From positions 1,047,447 through 1,111,446 of the forward strand of contig JAVSML010024359.1 of assembly GCA_038503035.1 (NCBI GenBank): a DNA stretch of 64,000 nt. The letters run 5' to 3'. The position numbers and the translations under genes are program-made. Shown one piece after another: positions 1 to 12,358 of the stretch; positions within the stretch are counted from its first letter, which is position 1, and every line of letters begins with the position of its first letter. The DNA is from Crocodylus rhombifer. Its lineage: Eukaryota > Chordata > Crocodylia > Crocodylidae. The notes beneath the pieces were generated by a model that had not been told where the DNA came from, searched no databases, and worked only from the letters and a program-made list of their open reading frames with translations.

Positions 1-2927
1 AGCCCCTGCTGCCACTTAGAGCGCAGGCCCTGGCTGATACACATCTGTTATAAACAGAGTTCAAAAGTCGAAATAAGGATGATAAAACATGGTCACAGAA
101 TGATACCAGCTTGCAATTTTCTTCTGGAAGTTTGCCAGTGTGTTTATAATGCACAGGAGTCAATTATATTCTATAACCTGGGTACCTGATAGCTCAGGCT
201 GTTCCCTCTTACCACAGGAGTAGAAAGGAAAAAATGAAGCTAAAAGATTCCCCGAATGAAAGACCCCCATTGACTTCCCCGGGGTTTGGAACAGTCCCAT
301 AAAAGCATGTATTTCAAGCTATGGTCAAACAGCATGCAGTGAAAGGTGCATTTACACACATGCTAAAATGGCTCAAAGGTTTGGGGGGAGATTTTAAAAA
401 ACAGAAAGGGGGAGTAAGGAGCCCAGTTCTACTGACTGTGAGTAGGAGCTGAGCACCCCCATCTTCTTAGTGCCATTGAAAATCTCCCGGTAAAGCTCTG
501 TTGGCTTACAGTACCCAGGGATTCCCCCTTGGCATCGCAGAGTGGCACAGAAGGGCTGTCACAGGGCCAAGAATCCTGCCTAGTGTCTTCTATGTGAATA
601 TTTCTCCCTGATAAATATCCCTTATCATCAGAGCTGGGAGGAGAGTCCAGTTAACATGTTAGCCATAAATTAACCATTTAATCACAGTAATATCACATCG
701 AAGAATACAAAATAGTAACCAATGATACCATACAGACATAATTCTTATAGTCAAAGCAGTGACATTTCCTTGAAAACAACAGTCTGAGAAAGATCAGTAT
801 TTGAAAAGACACAATGGAAATGAGTGCCTCCAGAAAGAATTACCTAATATTTAGCCAGGCTTGGACCAAACATAAATGTTACTAAGTTTTTCTAGATGAA
901 AAGGAAATATGTTTGTAAAAGGAAAAAATAATAATATCTGTATATTGACTAATAGATGCCATAATTCCAAGTGCTAATGGAGACATTGGTACCTGAGGAT
1001 CAGAAATCAAAAAGAATGCAAGGCAAGGGTCTCTGTTCACTACAGGGAGCAAAGGAATGCATCTTTGGACAACATCTGTCTATCTTTTTATGCCATGCTC
1101 TTCCCCTTAGTATCTTGAGATACTGAGGGTTTGTTAGAAATGTAGAAACTTACCATGTCCTAAGATGTTCTGCGTGAAGCAGCCTGCAGCATTTGTAGTT
1201 CATCTCAGAAGTACTCTACTCATGCTTCCTCAAGTATTTGTAGAAGTCGGAATTATCAACAGTGGTCATTGGGTTTAGGTTCTTTGACATTGGAGGTTCC
1301 TTGGGTATCCTGGCAAGTTAAAGTGACATAAGATACTCAGTAGAAGTAGAAGTTAGGCTAGTATGTATCTAGTGGCATACTCAACTTCAGTAGACCCTTT
1401 TGAATGTTTAATTTGCATCAGTCTTTTATTTAAAGGGTTTTTCCACCCTTTCTTTATACAATTTGACCACAGAATATGATATAATCCAGGTCTGCTCAAC
1501 TGACAGACCATGAGGGTTTAATTTGAAACCCCAGATGCCACTCCCCAGCCCTACCATCACTCCGGCTTCAGCAGCAGCCAGGGTCTCCAGGCTCCCTCTA
1601 CCTCTTCTGGCTTCCATTTCCTGGCCCTGCCATAGAGGGCAGTGCAGTGTGGCACAGGACAGCCCTTAGAGCTGGGGGAGCCTGCGGTTGAGGAGCCTGA
1701 AGTGCTTGCATGCACACTACAGTGAGGGGACATCCATGTGTCATGAAGCCCAGGGGCCCATGGTTTACAGTGGTGCACCCTACACAGCATTCAGCGTCCA
1801 CTGGTACAGCCAATGAGGTGTGCAGCTCCAAGCCTCTTAGAAGCTGGACAGCCCTGATATAACTGGTGAATACTTGAACCAGTCATAGAAACATGTTTGA
1901 GATCATGGTATTCTGTTGCGTCCAAAAATAGCAAATATTTTCTCCTCAAGAAAGGTAATGAAAGGTAGGTAACTGCTTATGGACTAGATCACCAGTGGGG
2001 AGAAAGCTGCAGCCTTCCTCCTCCAACAGTACCAGAAATAGACTGGTAAGGGTATTCTGTGAGCTAGCCTCATTCTCAAATACTGCATGATCCCCATGTG
2101 AATGGGACATGCAGCCTGTATTCTAAAATCTCTTGATTTTCTAAACTATTCTTAATTTAATTGTTCATGTATCACTCTGTTGTAAGATTCACTAGTGTAA
2201 CTGTAGCTATGACTCTGTTTTCTGTGTATTGCTCTTTAAGTTAGAGTCTTAAATTAGAGGGCTGTGAGACCATTAAAGCTGAGGTCTTACAGTGAGACGG
2301 GCAATATGTTTTCTTTCTCACATCCTACATTGCTTCTATAACATCAAGTGAGTCCTTTAGATTAAGAATTAATGTTTTTCTCTTTGCAGACAGAAAACAT
2401 AACAGAACCTGATGGAATTGCCATAGCTAAGCTATCTGCTGGGGGTTGAATTTGCTGTTTGATTTCTGATACAAGATCTGGAAAGCAGATGGAATTATCC
2501 TTAGATTACCTGACCCTGCAGGCTTGCACTTCAGCAAATTCCAGATGAAAACATGGAAGCTTTGCTGAATACAGTCTGAAGGATGAGGCCATGAAGAGTA
2601 TTACTATCCTTGTCTTGCCATTTTCAGATTATTGGCTTGCCTTCATTGGCATAGGCAAAAAAAAGTTCTGTAAGGGTTCCAGGCAAAGCATATAGTGAAG
2701 AAAGAAATTGTTTTATGAAAACAAGGACCATTGTTTTCATTGACTTCTATTTAATCTGGCATTCAAGTGATATTTTGAAGAGTTAGAAGTAAACTGTCTC
2801 AGCATACTTTATAATAATGGGATTAGATGTATACAATGAAAGAACTGAATGGGTTATAAGAACAATAAAAATAATGGAAAAATAAGCATGTCAGTCTTGA
2901 TCAAAATAACCCTAGTCAAGTCTTCTA
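1..2927. other. AT-rich stretch, no gene seen
   Basis: No exon-like open frame, RNA gene or clear mobile element. Short minus-strand open frames at 1426-1831 lie in a slightly GC-richer patch and have no recognisable domain. Around 415-490 the wording (gctgagcacc ... cattgaaaatc) resembles an old dispersed amniote repeat also suspected at 22210-22420 and 46835-46985, but it is too decayed to call firmly. Confidence 0.5.
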
Positions 2928-3091
2928 GGCTAGGGACAGACATTACACATAAACCGGTTTAAGTGATCAGAAACTGACCGTGCCCCACCCCCACCTCCTC
3001 AGCTTTGTGTCCCTGTGGAAGGGAGGGCTGCTCTGACCCGCAAAGATTAAATCAATTCAGGCTCAGGCTTTTTGAATGTCTGTCCCTAGCC
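2928..3091. mobile_element. Short TTAA-family MITE (deletion derivative)
   Basis: The 17-bp end GGCTAGGGACAGACATT at 2928 is matched by its exact inverted copy AATGTCTGTCCCTAGCC ending at 3091. The inner sequence is collinear with the outer parts of the longer relatives at 4848-10588 and 46995-48100 (aaaccggtttaagtgatcagaaactg on one side, gcaaagattaaatcaattcaggc on the other), so it is an internally deleted copy. It encodes nothing. The flanking four bases (tcta and ctag) no longer match TTAA. Confidence 0.8.
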
Positions 3092-4847
3092 CTAGAGTGT
3101 ATCCAACCTCTGAGGTTTTTGTGCCCCTGAGCTTGTTTATACTGGGAAATGATACAATGCTAGCTAACATGCTCATACACATAATTTAACATTCTGTCTG
3201 TAAAAAGATGGTCATGTTTTACATTACCTATATACCTCCCATTCTGGGAACTTAACACCTATTCCACATGCAATGTAAGATACACAAGCATCCATGTGGC
3301 AACACAGCATATGGTGTGCTCTGCCTGACCCGAAGCACACTACCACACATGTACACCCAAGCATAAGTCCTGAAATTGGAGCCCAGCATACTGGGGGAGA
3401 GGAAGTAGACAACTTTCTTATATTTTTACCAAGAACCTAATCGTCAGGATACTCTCCCAGAAAACAGAAGAACCAGGCATGATACTAGGAAATGCTGTTA
3501 TAGGACAAGCCAGGTTTCAGGTGAGATGTAATATGGAAGCCTAGATCACTTGTGATCAAAAATGCTGGGGGACCTCTTTCAACAGTCTCGGGGAGTAATC
3601 CTAGAGTTCTGGTCATATACCGGTTCAGTCTGTATAAACCTCAACTTCCTAGTTAGTTTCATTTTGATACTGTTTATCAAATCTACCCATTTAGAATACA
3701 AATGTCTAGTGTGGCTTAGATTCTGTCTTGACTAGCAGATGTATTTAATTGATGGATGAAGTGATGCAAACATTGTAAGGTTAAAATTAGTTTGGGTGGA
3801 AGGCATAATCTAGGAATTTAAGTATTTTAAAGATCTGGTGCAAACAATTTTGCACTAGTGTAAATCAGGCACAACTTTGCTGTAGACAGGGTAATGACAC
3901 TGGTTAACACAACTGATCCAATGATTCTACAAAGCCAACACTCAGTAATTCCACTGGGATTTTCTGTGCATGTCATAACCTGATACAAGTGGATTTTAAG
4001 AAAATACAGGTACCATAAGGAGTGGCTTGTATGGTCTCCACTGTGTTCTTCTACTGTATTTTAGTAATTGCAGTATTCCAATAATAATGATCAGTAACTC
4101 TCAGAGTTGTAAGTTGTGCTTAATATGCATAGTTTGGATGTTTAAACAATTTCTTTTTGTTTGCCAAATTAAGTCAGAGCTGTGTATCATATTTTTCATT
4201 TCCATTAGACTTTGACTAAGACTAGATTACTTCCCTCCCAATCCCAAATCCATTGCTGAAAAATTACCCGAACCACTCATTCCTGCTTGTCAGGACCAGT
4301 ATGAAGTAGAGTAGACCATTTAGAGTAGCCCTAAATAGGTGACTGTCCTGGGAGAGTCTATGAGTTGGGAAAGGGAGCTTCAGTCCATCTGAGGCTACTC
4401 ACAAACTGTCTTCACTATTTCATCTGTAGGGTAAGATCCAATGGATGACCTAAAAGGTTTTATACATGGATGTATCCTGGCACAGGTTAGATTGATAGTC
4501 TGAGTCTTGCAAAAATCTTCAGTTTTATGAGATTCCCAATACCAGCTGAGCCAGAAGCAGCAGGACATACTCACACATTAGGGGATAGGCACAGTACAAA
4601 CACTTACATATCTCAGCATTTTAACTTCCAGCCTTGAAGGAGACCAAGGAGTGCTAATGAATGTGACCTTGATAATATCAGTAAAGCTAATTGAGCTTTT
4701 TTCCACCCGCATCCAGGTGAAAGCATAGCAACCAGGCTTGCTCTGGATAGCAACAGGGGCAGGGACCATAATAGGGGCTGATCCTGCTGCAGCAGTTGCA
4801 GCAGCTGAGTAGTAGCAGTGGCAGCTACTGTTTTTGAGCTCCTCTAA
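3092..4847. other. AT-rich stretch, no gene seen
   Basis: No coding frame with recognisable domains and no clear repeat. A short CAG-rich patch lies at about 4783-4830 (repeated gcagcag/cagctg words), directly before the next transposon. Confidence 0.5.
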
Positions 4848-4965
4848 GGCTAGGGACAGACATTACATATAAACCAGTTCATAGTTTCATAGTTTCTAGG
4901 GTCAGAAGGGACCTGAGTAGATCATCTAGTCCGACCCCCCGCCATGGCAGGAAATAATACTGGGG

Positions 4966-7694
4966 TCAAACGACCCCAGCAAGATGTTCATCCAACCTCC
5001 TCTTAAAAACCCCCAGGGTAGGGGCCAGAACCACTTCTCTTGGAAGTTGGTTCCAGATCCTAGCCGCCCTGACCGTGAAGTAGCACTTCCGGATATCTAG
5101 CCTAAACCTGCCCTTTGCCAGCTTGTGACCATTATTCCTGGTCACTCCTGGCAGTGCACGGGGGAATAGTGACACCCCCAATGCCTGCTGATCCCCCCTG
5201 ACTAGTTTATAACAGGCCCCCTCAGCCTTCTCTTTTGGAGGCTGAACAGGTTCAGGTCCCGTAGCCTCTCCTCATAGGGCCTGCCCTGCTGTCCCCTGAT
5301 CATGCGAGTGGCCCTCCTCTGGACCCTCTCCATGCTGTCCACATCCCTCTTGAAGTGCAGCGCCCAGAACTGGACACAGTACTCCAGCTGCGGCCTGACC
5401 AGTGCAGCATAGAGGGGGAGGATCACCTCTTTGGACCTGCTTGAGATGCATCTGTGGATGCATGACAAGGTACAGTTGGCCTTCCTGACTGCCTCCCCAC
5501 ACTGCCGGCCCATGTTCATCTTGGAGTCAATTATGACTCCAAGATCCTATTCAGCCTCCGTGCTGACAAGAGGGGAGTTCCCCAACCTGTATGTATGGTG
5601 CCGGTTGTTCCTCCCCAGGTGCATCACCTTGCACTTGTCTGTGTTGAATCCCATCCTATTCACATCCGCCGACCCTTGTAGCCTGTCTAGGTCTGATTGT
5701 AGCCTGATGCTTCCTTCTAGTGTGCCCACATCCCCACACATCTTAGTGTCATCAGCAAATGTGAACAGGGTGCTTTTTACCCCCTCATCCAAATCACTGA
5801 TGAAGATGTTGAACAGTGTGGGCCCAAGGACCGAGCCCTACAGAACCCCACGGCCCACGTCCTTCCAGGTTGAGAAGGACCCATCCACTACCACCCTCTG
5901 GGCGCAGCCCTCCAGTCAGTTGGTGACCCAATTGACTGTGTGGGCGTCGACACCACAGTCCTTCAGTTTCTTAATGAGAATGGGGTGAGAGACAGTGTCG
6001 AATGCCTTCCGGAAGTCCAGGAAGACTATGTCCACTACTACCCCTGCATCTAATGATCTGGTAATCTGATCATAGAAGGCCACCAGGTTGGTCTGACAGG
6101 ACCTGCCACTGATGAACCCATGTTGGTTGCCCCCAAGCATGCAGTCCCCTGCTGGCTCCTCATGGATGTATGCCAGCATAATTTTCTCAAACAGCTTGCC
6201 TAGGATTGAGGTAAGAATAACTGGCCTATAGTTACCTGGGTCCTCCTTCCTCCCCTTTTTGAAGATGGGAACCACGTTGGCCCTCTTCCAGTCCTCTGGG
6301 ACCACAGCGGAGCACCACGAGTGCTCATAAAGCCGTGCCAGGGGTCCTGCAATGACCTTGGCCAATTCTTTTAGGACTCTAGGGTGGAGATCATCCAGGC
6401 TGGCTGACTTGAATACGTCCAGCCACTCCAGAAGCTCCCTAACTAGTCCCTCACTAACCTTTGGTCCAGATGTGCCTCCCCTGGGGCCTGAGGGGGGCCT
6501 AGCAGGGAGGTGGCTGTTCTGGTCCCTACTTAGGAAGACAGAGGCAAAGAAATAGTTAAACATGTTAGCTTTGTCATCTGGTGTGACGACCAAATTTCCC
6601 AACACGTCCTGGAAGGGCCCCACGTTACCCGGGACCTTCTTTTTGCCCCCTATGTATTTAAAAAAGGACTTCTTATTGTCCTTAATCTGAGAAGCTAGTC
6701 CTAATTCCATCTTTGCCTTGGCCTTCCTAACTGCCCCCCTACATCCCTGAGCGAGTGCAGAATAGTCATCCCTGGTGATGAACCCTTCTTTCCATTGGGT
6801 ATACGCCTCCTTTTTAGCAAGGAGACATTCCCGGATGCTTTTGGTGAGCCATGGAGGCTTGTGTGCTCTCCTGCTCCCTTTGATCCTCGTCGGGATTACC
6901 TTCCTTTGGGCTAAGAGGATCGGCTCCTTAAGGAGCAACCACTCTCCTTGGACATCTGGCTCCCCTCCCCTCTGGGACCTCAGTGCATCCCCAACTATCC
7001 TCCTTAGCTCGTTGAAGTTTGCCCTCCTAAAGTCTAGGGCTGCTGCCTTACTGCATGCCTTTGCCACCTTGTGCTGGATGGTAAATTCCAGCAGGCGATG
7101 ATCGCTGTCGCCCAGGTGGTCAAGCACCCGCAGCCCCCTCACCAGGTTATCACCCGTGGCCAGCACTAGGTCCAACAAGGCGTCCCCCCTGGTGGGGCTG
7201 TGCACCTCCTGGGTTAGATGGAGGTCCTGCACTCTGTCTAAGAACCTATGTGAGCGGTCAGACCTGGCTGACTGCTCTTCCCAGCAGATATCTGGGAAGT
7301 TCAGGTCCCCCATGACTACCACATCTTTAGCCTTCACTACCTCTGTGAGCGGACCTAAGAATTCCTGGTTAAGCTCTTCTCCCTAGTTGGGAGGTCTGTA
7401 GTAGACCCCCACTGTTAAGTCTCTCTCCCCTCGACTGCCTTGTACTCTAACCCAAAGCACCTCAGAGTGCCCCTCCTCTGACTCCGTGCTAATTGACGAG
7501 GTTGTGTATTCCTCCTTGATATAGAGTGCCATGCCCCCACCTCTCCTTCCTATCCTGTCCCTCCTGTACAACCTATAGCCCTTGACATTCACCACCCAGT
7601 AATGCGTAGAGTCCCACCACGTTTCCGTGATCCCCACTATGTCCGGGCTGCTGTCAGCCATCAGGAGGGTGAGTTCCTCCTGCTTGTTTCTCAT
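4966..7694 (-). pseudogene. CR1 ORF2: endonuclease and reverse transcriptase, disabled
   Basis: ORF2 of a CR1 LINE would nick target DNA and prime reverse transcription of the element RNA there. The endonuclease part (7694 down to about 7040) shows GITETWWD, GDLNFPDICWEE and SDHRLLEF, the catalytic and metal-binding blocks of the APE-like fold. The reverse transcriptase follows with NYRPVILTSILGKLFEKI, FDTVSHP (motif A) and FADDTK (motif C, both aspartates kept, about 5750), and a C-terminal CIHRC...PQLEYCVQFW block. The frame is largely collinear but broken by stops near 7380 (after YYRPPN), 5914 (after VNWVTN) and 5546 (after STEAE), with a probable shift near 5200. The start is uncertain; the frame opens with MRNKQEEL. 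Not functional. Confidence 0.88.
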
Positions 7695-7902
7695 GCTACC
7701 AGCGTTTGTGTAGAGACATTTGAGGCCTCCTGTGGATGTGTGTACTGCCCCTCTAGTCCCAGCATTGCCCTGGCCCCCATTGCCTACGTGTTCACTCGTT
7801 TCGCTCGTTGGTCTGGGCTGGGCTGGGCTGTAGTTGTGGGTGTTGTGTGGTCTAGCAGTCTGATGTTTCCTCTGCCCTCATCTACCCCTTCCCCTGATGA
7901 GC

Positions 7903-8951
7903 CTAGTTTAAAGCCTGCCGGAGGAGGTCTGCCAACCTAGAAAAGAACACACGCTTACCTTTAGGGGAAAGGTGGAGCCCATCCCATCCAAGCATGTCTC
8001 TCGTCGTGATGTGCTGGTCATGGCGGAGGAAGCCAAAGCCCGCCTCGAAGCACTATTCCTGTAGCCGCCAGTTGGTCTCCGCAATACCCATTTCATGCCG
8101 TCTGCCTCGTCCACTCACTGGCAGGATAGAAGAGAAAACCACCTGTGCGCCCATCTCCCTCAGCACACGCCCCAGAGCATGGTAGCCCTCCATCAGGCGA
8201 TCAGGGTGCTCCTGGCCGCATCATTAGTGCCCACATGGACTAGGACCATGGGGTAATAATTGGTGGGCCGGATTACGGTCTGGAGCATCCCTTTCATGTC
8301 CTGAATCCTCGCTCCAGGTAGGCAGTAGACCTCACGTGCCGAGGGGTCCCGGCGACAGATGGAGCCCTCCGTACCTCTCAGGTTGGAGTCGCCAATGACG
8401 TTCACACAACGCTTCCTCCTCCTGGCCTGTTTGTCTTCTTCAGCTTGCTCGGGATGCAGTGAGCATGGAGCTGCCTCCTCCCCGGTTTTGTCCTCTCCTT
8501 CCTCCTCCTCCAGGGCTGCCAGGGCCTCGTACCTGTTCTCCAGCCAGACTGGAGGAACTGGTGCTGCCGTGTTATGAGCAGCCCTGGCACAGGAGGTGAC
8601 CATCTGCCACTTAGCAGTGGAGGGCACTTCTTGAGGTGCATCCTCCTTGGTCGTACAACCCTGCAGGGAAAGCAAATGCCTGTCAATTTTCTCCTCTGCC
8701 TCTCGGATTCCCCTCAGCCTGCTAACCTCCTCCTGGAGCTCCCTCACCTGCACCTCCAGGGCCCTAAGGCGGGCACCTGCAGGACAGGTGTGGGGGTCCC
8801 CAGTCCCTGCCCTCCCAGGCCTTGCTCCCCCAGGGGGTTGGGGGATGCCAGCCCCCCCCATGGGCTCTGTCTGGGTGGAGGCCTCAGACAAGCCCCAGGA
8901 AGGCCACACCCCACAGGCAGGGGCCCTGGTAGCGCTCCATGTCGAGACCAT
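7903..8951 (-). pseudogene. CR1 ORF1: coiled coil plus SGNH esterase, disabled
   Basis: ORF1 of CR1 elements is an RNA-associated protein with a lipid-esterase-like domain. A methionine at 8951 opens a 252-codon frame. A leucine-rich, charged segment near residues 65-100 (VQVRELQEEVSRL) looks like a coiled coil. The SGNH blocks follow: VIGDSNLR (catalytic serine), a LPGARI glycine block and HVGTND (asparagine). The frame then shifts near 8195. The rest continues in another frame with VVFSSILPVSG, one nonsense codon near 8060, and the final D-x-x-H block DGLHLS near 7955, ending at the stop at 7903. All four esterase blocks survive in order, but the protein cannot be made in one piece. No N-terminal zinc finger was recognised. 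Confidence 0.82.
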
Positions 8952-9380
8952 CGTAGGAGTTGCTGCCTGTTACTAGCTGGATGCCTCTGCCCCGCGCTTG
9001 CAGGAGTCAGCCTCTGGGCCCTTCCTGCTCACCCTCTGGCACGAACGCCGATGCAAACGCCAGCACGCTCTTACAGAACGCGCCTGTTTGCGCACTCTGT
9101 TCGTGCGGCTCCCTACCGGCTCAGCTAAGAGGGATCCGGGGAGCTTCCCCTCCGGATCCAGCTCAGCTGCGTCGGTCCCTCGGCCCCACTTACCTTAGGG
9201 GGATCAGCTGCTGCTGCCCCCGCTGCTGCTCCGCTCGCCTCTGCTGCCGCTGCTGCTCTCACCTCTGCTCTGGGTCTGGTAAGGGGGCACACGTGTGTGT
9301 AAGACACACGTGTGCCTGTGTCCTTCCTCTCCCTGCTGCTCCTGGCTCCCAATTGCTGGGAGCTACGTCAAACCGTGGCT
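8952..9380 (-). promoter_or_regulatory. CR1 5' leader, GC-rich
   Basis: This GC-rich stretch lies upstream of ORF1 in the same CR1 copy and ends where the host transposon sequence resumes at about 9381. CR1 elements carry an internal promoter in this leader, so it is the likely former promoter. No TATA box is seen. A short palindrome-like run of acacgtgtgtgt and acacacgtgtg words lies near 9288-9315. Function is inferred from position only. Confidence 0.5.
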
Positions 9381-9381
9381 T

Positions 9382-9407
9382 TTTAAGTGATCAGTTTAAG
9401 TGATCAG
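9382..9407. repeat. 13-bp tandem duplication at the CR1 5' junction
   Basis: TTTAAGTGATCAG occurs twice in a row (9382-9394 and 9395-9407) exactly where the CR1 5' end meets the TTAA transposon. Sister copies have this word once at the same place. It is probably a junction scar from CR1 integration. Confidence 0.75.
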
Positions 9408-10588
9408 AAACTGGTTTAAAACTGTGACATAACAGACATTCAATGCACATAAACCAGTTTGAAAATGGCTGAAACTGATTTGAGATAAACCTGGTTGAAT
9501 GTAGTATCCTGTATCAAACTTAACTGATTTAGGTCCAAGCAGTTTATGCAATGTCTGTCCCAGACCCCTTTCTGGTTTAAGTTAAATCAGAGTCCCCCTG
9601 CATCCCAGCATGCTCTCTGGGCTGGGCTGGGCAGGGCTCTCTGCTCCACAGCAGGGCTGGCCCCTCCCCTCCCCTCTGCTCCCTGGCTAGAGCTCCAGCA
9701 CACTTGCAGGCACAGCAGGGTCTGCTGGCTTCCCCATGCCTTCCTCCACTCACCCTGATTAAGCAGGGATCCCCTCCTCCTCTCTGCCACACCACGGACC
9801 ATAACCAGCATGTGGTATGTTAGATAATGCTGTGTAAGGCTCCAGCAGAGACTGCAGACACAGCAGGGTCTGCCTGGCTTCCCCCTGCCCTACCCTTCTC
9901 CCACAGCATGGACCCCACCCCTGTGGTATGCTATAGTTAATGCCAAGAGGTGTCCGTGTGTGTGTCTCTCCAATTTCACTGAGACACGCAGGCAGACAGA
10001 ACAGTGACTGCTTAGGGCTGTTTGGCGCTAATCAGCAGGTCAGCCTGTAACTTGTTTAAGAAGCTTGAAGTAATGGAGAGAGGCCGCTGTTTTGCTAATT
10101 GGATAATAAAGACTGTTATTACTATCAGCCCTCAGCTGGCTTGCTTGCCTGTCAGTTTGCTATAGACAGTATGACAAAGCAGGGAGGGAGATTGAAAAGC
10201 TCCATATCAACAGATTCATGCAATCCTTCTTCCCCACCCCACCCCTGGCCTCACAGTGCTAGCCCAAGGCTGGGGGCTGGCAACACTCCCACCTCTGAAG
10301 CAGCCACTGGGGAAAAGCCTGGGACCATGCAGGCAGACCTCCCTAATGAAAAAGTCCTGCCAGAGCCTGGCCACACACCCCTCAGCTCAGTTCCCTGCAG
10401 AAGGGAAGGGAGGGCTGCTCTAGCATCCTTCATCTTCTAGCCTGAGCCACTGAAGGCATGTGCCTGAATTTCCTCAGTCCAAAGAGATTGTCTATCTGGT
10501 TTCCAAACAGTTTAGCCTAGCCAGGCTAGACTAACCTGCAAAGATTGAATCAATTCAGGCCCAGGCTTTTGAATGTCTGTCCCTAGCC

Positions 10589-12285
10589 AAAATGAGCACC
10601 CACCACTTGTTATGCAGCTACATCTGGGAGTACGTCTGGGGGATTTTTCTAATGAATAAAGTTGCCATTCACAATTTTTTAAACCTTTTTGCTACTTGGC
10701 CTGCACTCTACTGGCACAATTCACAAGCTGCATTTTGCCAATCAGTGTACCAAGCAAATCTGAAAAAATCAAATTCTTCTAGGGTTTCTCTTTTGCATCT
10801 CAGGTTCTTAATTGTTTCTTTTTCCCTTGAAACAGACAGAGACACAAACAGTGACAAATGATAAATACAAGCTTTGATTTGTTAGACACATGTTAGCTCT
10901 ATGTTTAGCCCTAGGCAGTGAATTTCATTACAAGCTAGTTTACTTGTGGATAGGTTATTGTTATTGCTTTGGGTGCAGAAGGCTTTTACCTGCAGTCAGT
11001 GATGATTAGGCTTAAAGGTGAGAGAACAAAATGTGATGGAACTGAACTGCATGTATGGGGTTGTGTTAGAAGAAAAAAGTTTTCCTTAAACAGCTGTCTT
11101 ACTGCTGTATTGTAACATGTTAGATGAAGATTAGTATTGGTTGAATTATGATAAAGCAGAGTAACTAAATCTCTCACTAAAATATAAAAACAGTATAGGA
11201 AACAAGAATGATATTACATTAATTATAATTACAAGAAATGTTATTGTTCTACATACAGATATTTCAATAAAGGCTTCCTTTTTTTCCAGTAAAATACAGT
11301 GACTTAGCTACCTATTTTTGACCCTGGCTACCAGTGTACTTGCTTTTTCAGTCTCCTTCATTTCTATCCCTGACACCCAGCTTTGCCTAAGTACTTCTAT
11401 TTGTCATTTCTTTGTTGATGGTTAAGCTTTTTATCATGCTGTACCTCACTGTTCTATTATTATTGCTCAAAGTTTTCCTAAGTATTCTCTGTGAATCTCC
11501 AACAGCTTTTCTTATGCTGCTTAACCACTGTTGCCAGTGCTCCAAAACAGCAGCATGCATCTCAGACGATTGTTCCACCCATTCAAACATTATAACTCCC
11601 AATTAATTTCTTTCCCCCTTTCTTATCATTTTTTAAAGCTCAGTATTGCTGTAGGAATTAGGAAAATTGAGTTGTGCCTCTCTCAGTGCTTTCTTTGTCA
11701 CCTGAGCTCTGAGCTTTTCTTCTTCACATTCCTTGATGATTAGCAATGGTAGCTATTATTTTTTAGTATTTTTCCCATTCCGTAATGTATCGATCTCCAT
11801 TTATAGTCCATTAAGTCAATGAAATACAGCATCTTCATATTTATGCTTCCATATAGATGAATTTGCATGAGTTTCTTTTGTTTTTTTACACCCACTACCA
11901 GGAAGGATGTGCATGGCTTCTTGATATTCAGCAAAAACATCATCATCCTGTATAAGTAACAGAGTAGATTTTGTCTGACCATGTATAATGTTTAAGAACT
12001 TCAATTATATTTGCAGAGAGCCTATATTAAAACAAAAAATGAACTTACTGAACATTTTCATAATATTGTATTCATATGGCAAAGAAGGAAACAATAGACA
12101 GCTTTCCTGTGGTTTTTTCCTTACATCAGAAAATTTAGATAGTGTCTTGAATTCAAGTGATTACCCAGTGAAAGGAAGGCCATCAATACCTAACAGAAAA
12201 TACTAACAATTGGAATATCAGCCTGAAAAGTTGATTGTTAAATTAGAAAATCTAGGCCTTCTTCCTGAAATCTAGGACTTCTGTT
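10589..12285. other. AT-rich stretch, no gene seen
   Basis: No recognisable exon, RNA gene or repeat. Overlapping short open frames on both strands (for example 11387-12206) have no domain signature and fit chance frames in AT-rich DNA. Confidence 0.5.
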
Positions 12286-12290
12286 CTGCT

Positions 12291-12358
12291 TGTTGGGGTA
12301 TTAGTCTTTGACTGCAGTCACCACTGTCGGGGTATTAGTCTTTGACTGCAGTCACCAC
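12291..12358. repeat. 34-bp tandem duplication at the LTR terminus
   Basis: Two 34-bp units, 12291-12324 and 12325-12358, differ at one base (tgttgggg versus tgtcgggg). Each contains the LTR terminal word, so the end of the LTR has been doubled, with the target duplication outside the outer copy. Confidence 0.85.

Larger units (their letters stand above)
4880..9380 (-). mobile_element. CR1: CR1 LINE, near full length
   Basis: A minus-strand CR1 non-LTR retrotransposon of about 4.5 kb, the usual full-length size for the family. The 3' end lies at 4880 with a short tail in catagtttcatagttt units. Going up in coordinate come ORF2 (4966-7694), ORF1 (7903-8951) and a GC-rich 5' leader to about 9380. 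It inserted into an older TTAA transposon whose halves resume on each side. Both reading frames carry stop codons or shifts, so it is dead, but all major domains can still be read. Most LINE copies are 5'-truncated, so this is the most complete one in the window. Confidence 0.9.
4848..10588. mobile_element. Non-autonomous TTAA-family transposon, split by a CR1 insertion
   Basis: The 17-bp terminal inverted repeat GGCTAGGGACAGACATT starts at 4848 and its exact inverse ends at 10588. The left arm is only 4848-4879, the rest is 9381-10588, and the 4.5 kb between is a CR1 LINE. Without the CR1 the element is about 1.24 kb. The right part aligns by eye, in reverse orientation, with the whole element at 46995-48100, including the agcaaaac / tcaatctccctccctgctt region and the subterminal aaaccagttt motifs. 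No transposase is encoded. Flanks are ctaa and aaaa, so the TTAA duplication seen at the sister copy has decayed here. Confidence 0.8.

Noticed and set aside
2931..3088. Reading the TTAA family as hAT because TAGGG fits the YARNG end rule
   Set aside because: No 8-bp flank duplication at any copy, while TTAA or near-TTAA flanks occur at 46995-48100 and 14947-15194.
8574..9403. Plus-strand open frames of 184 and 147 codons
   Set aside because: Antisense shadows of CR1 ORF1 and its GC-rich leader.
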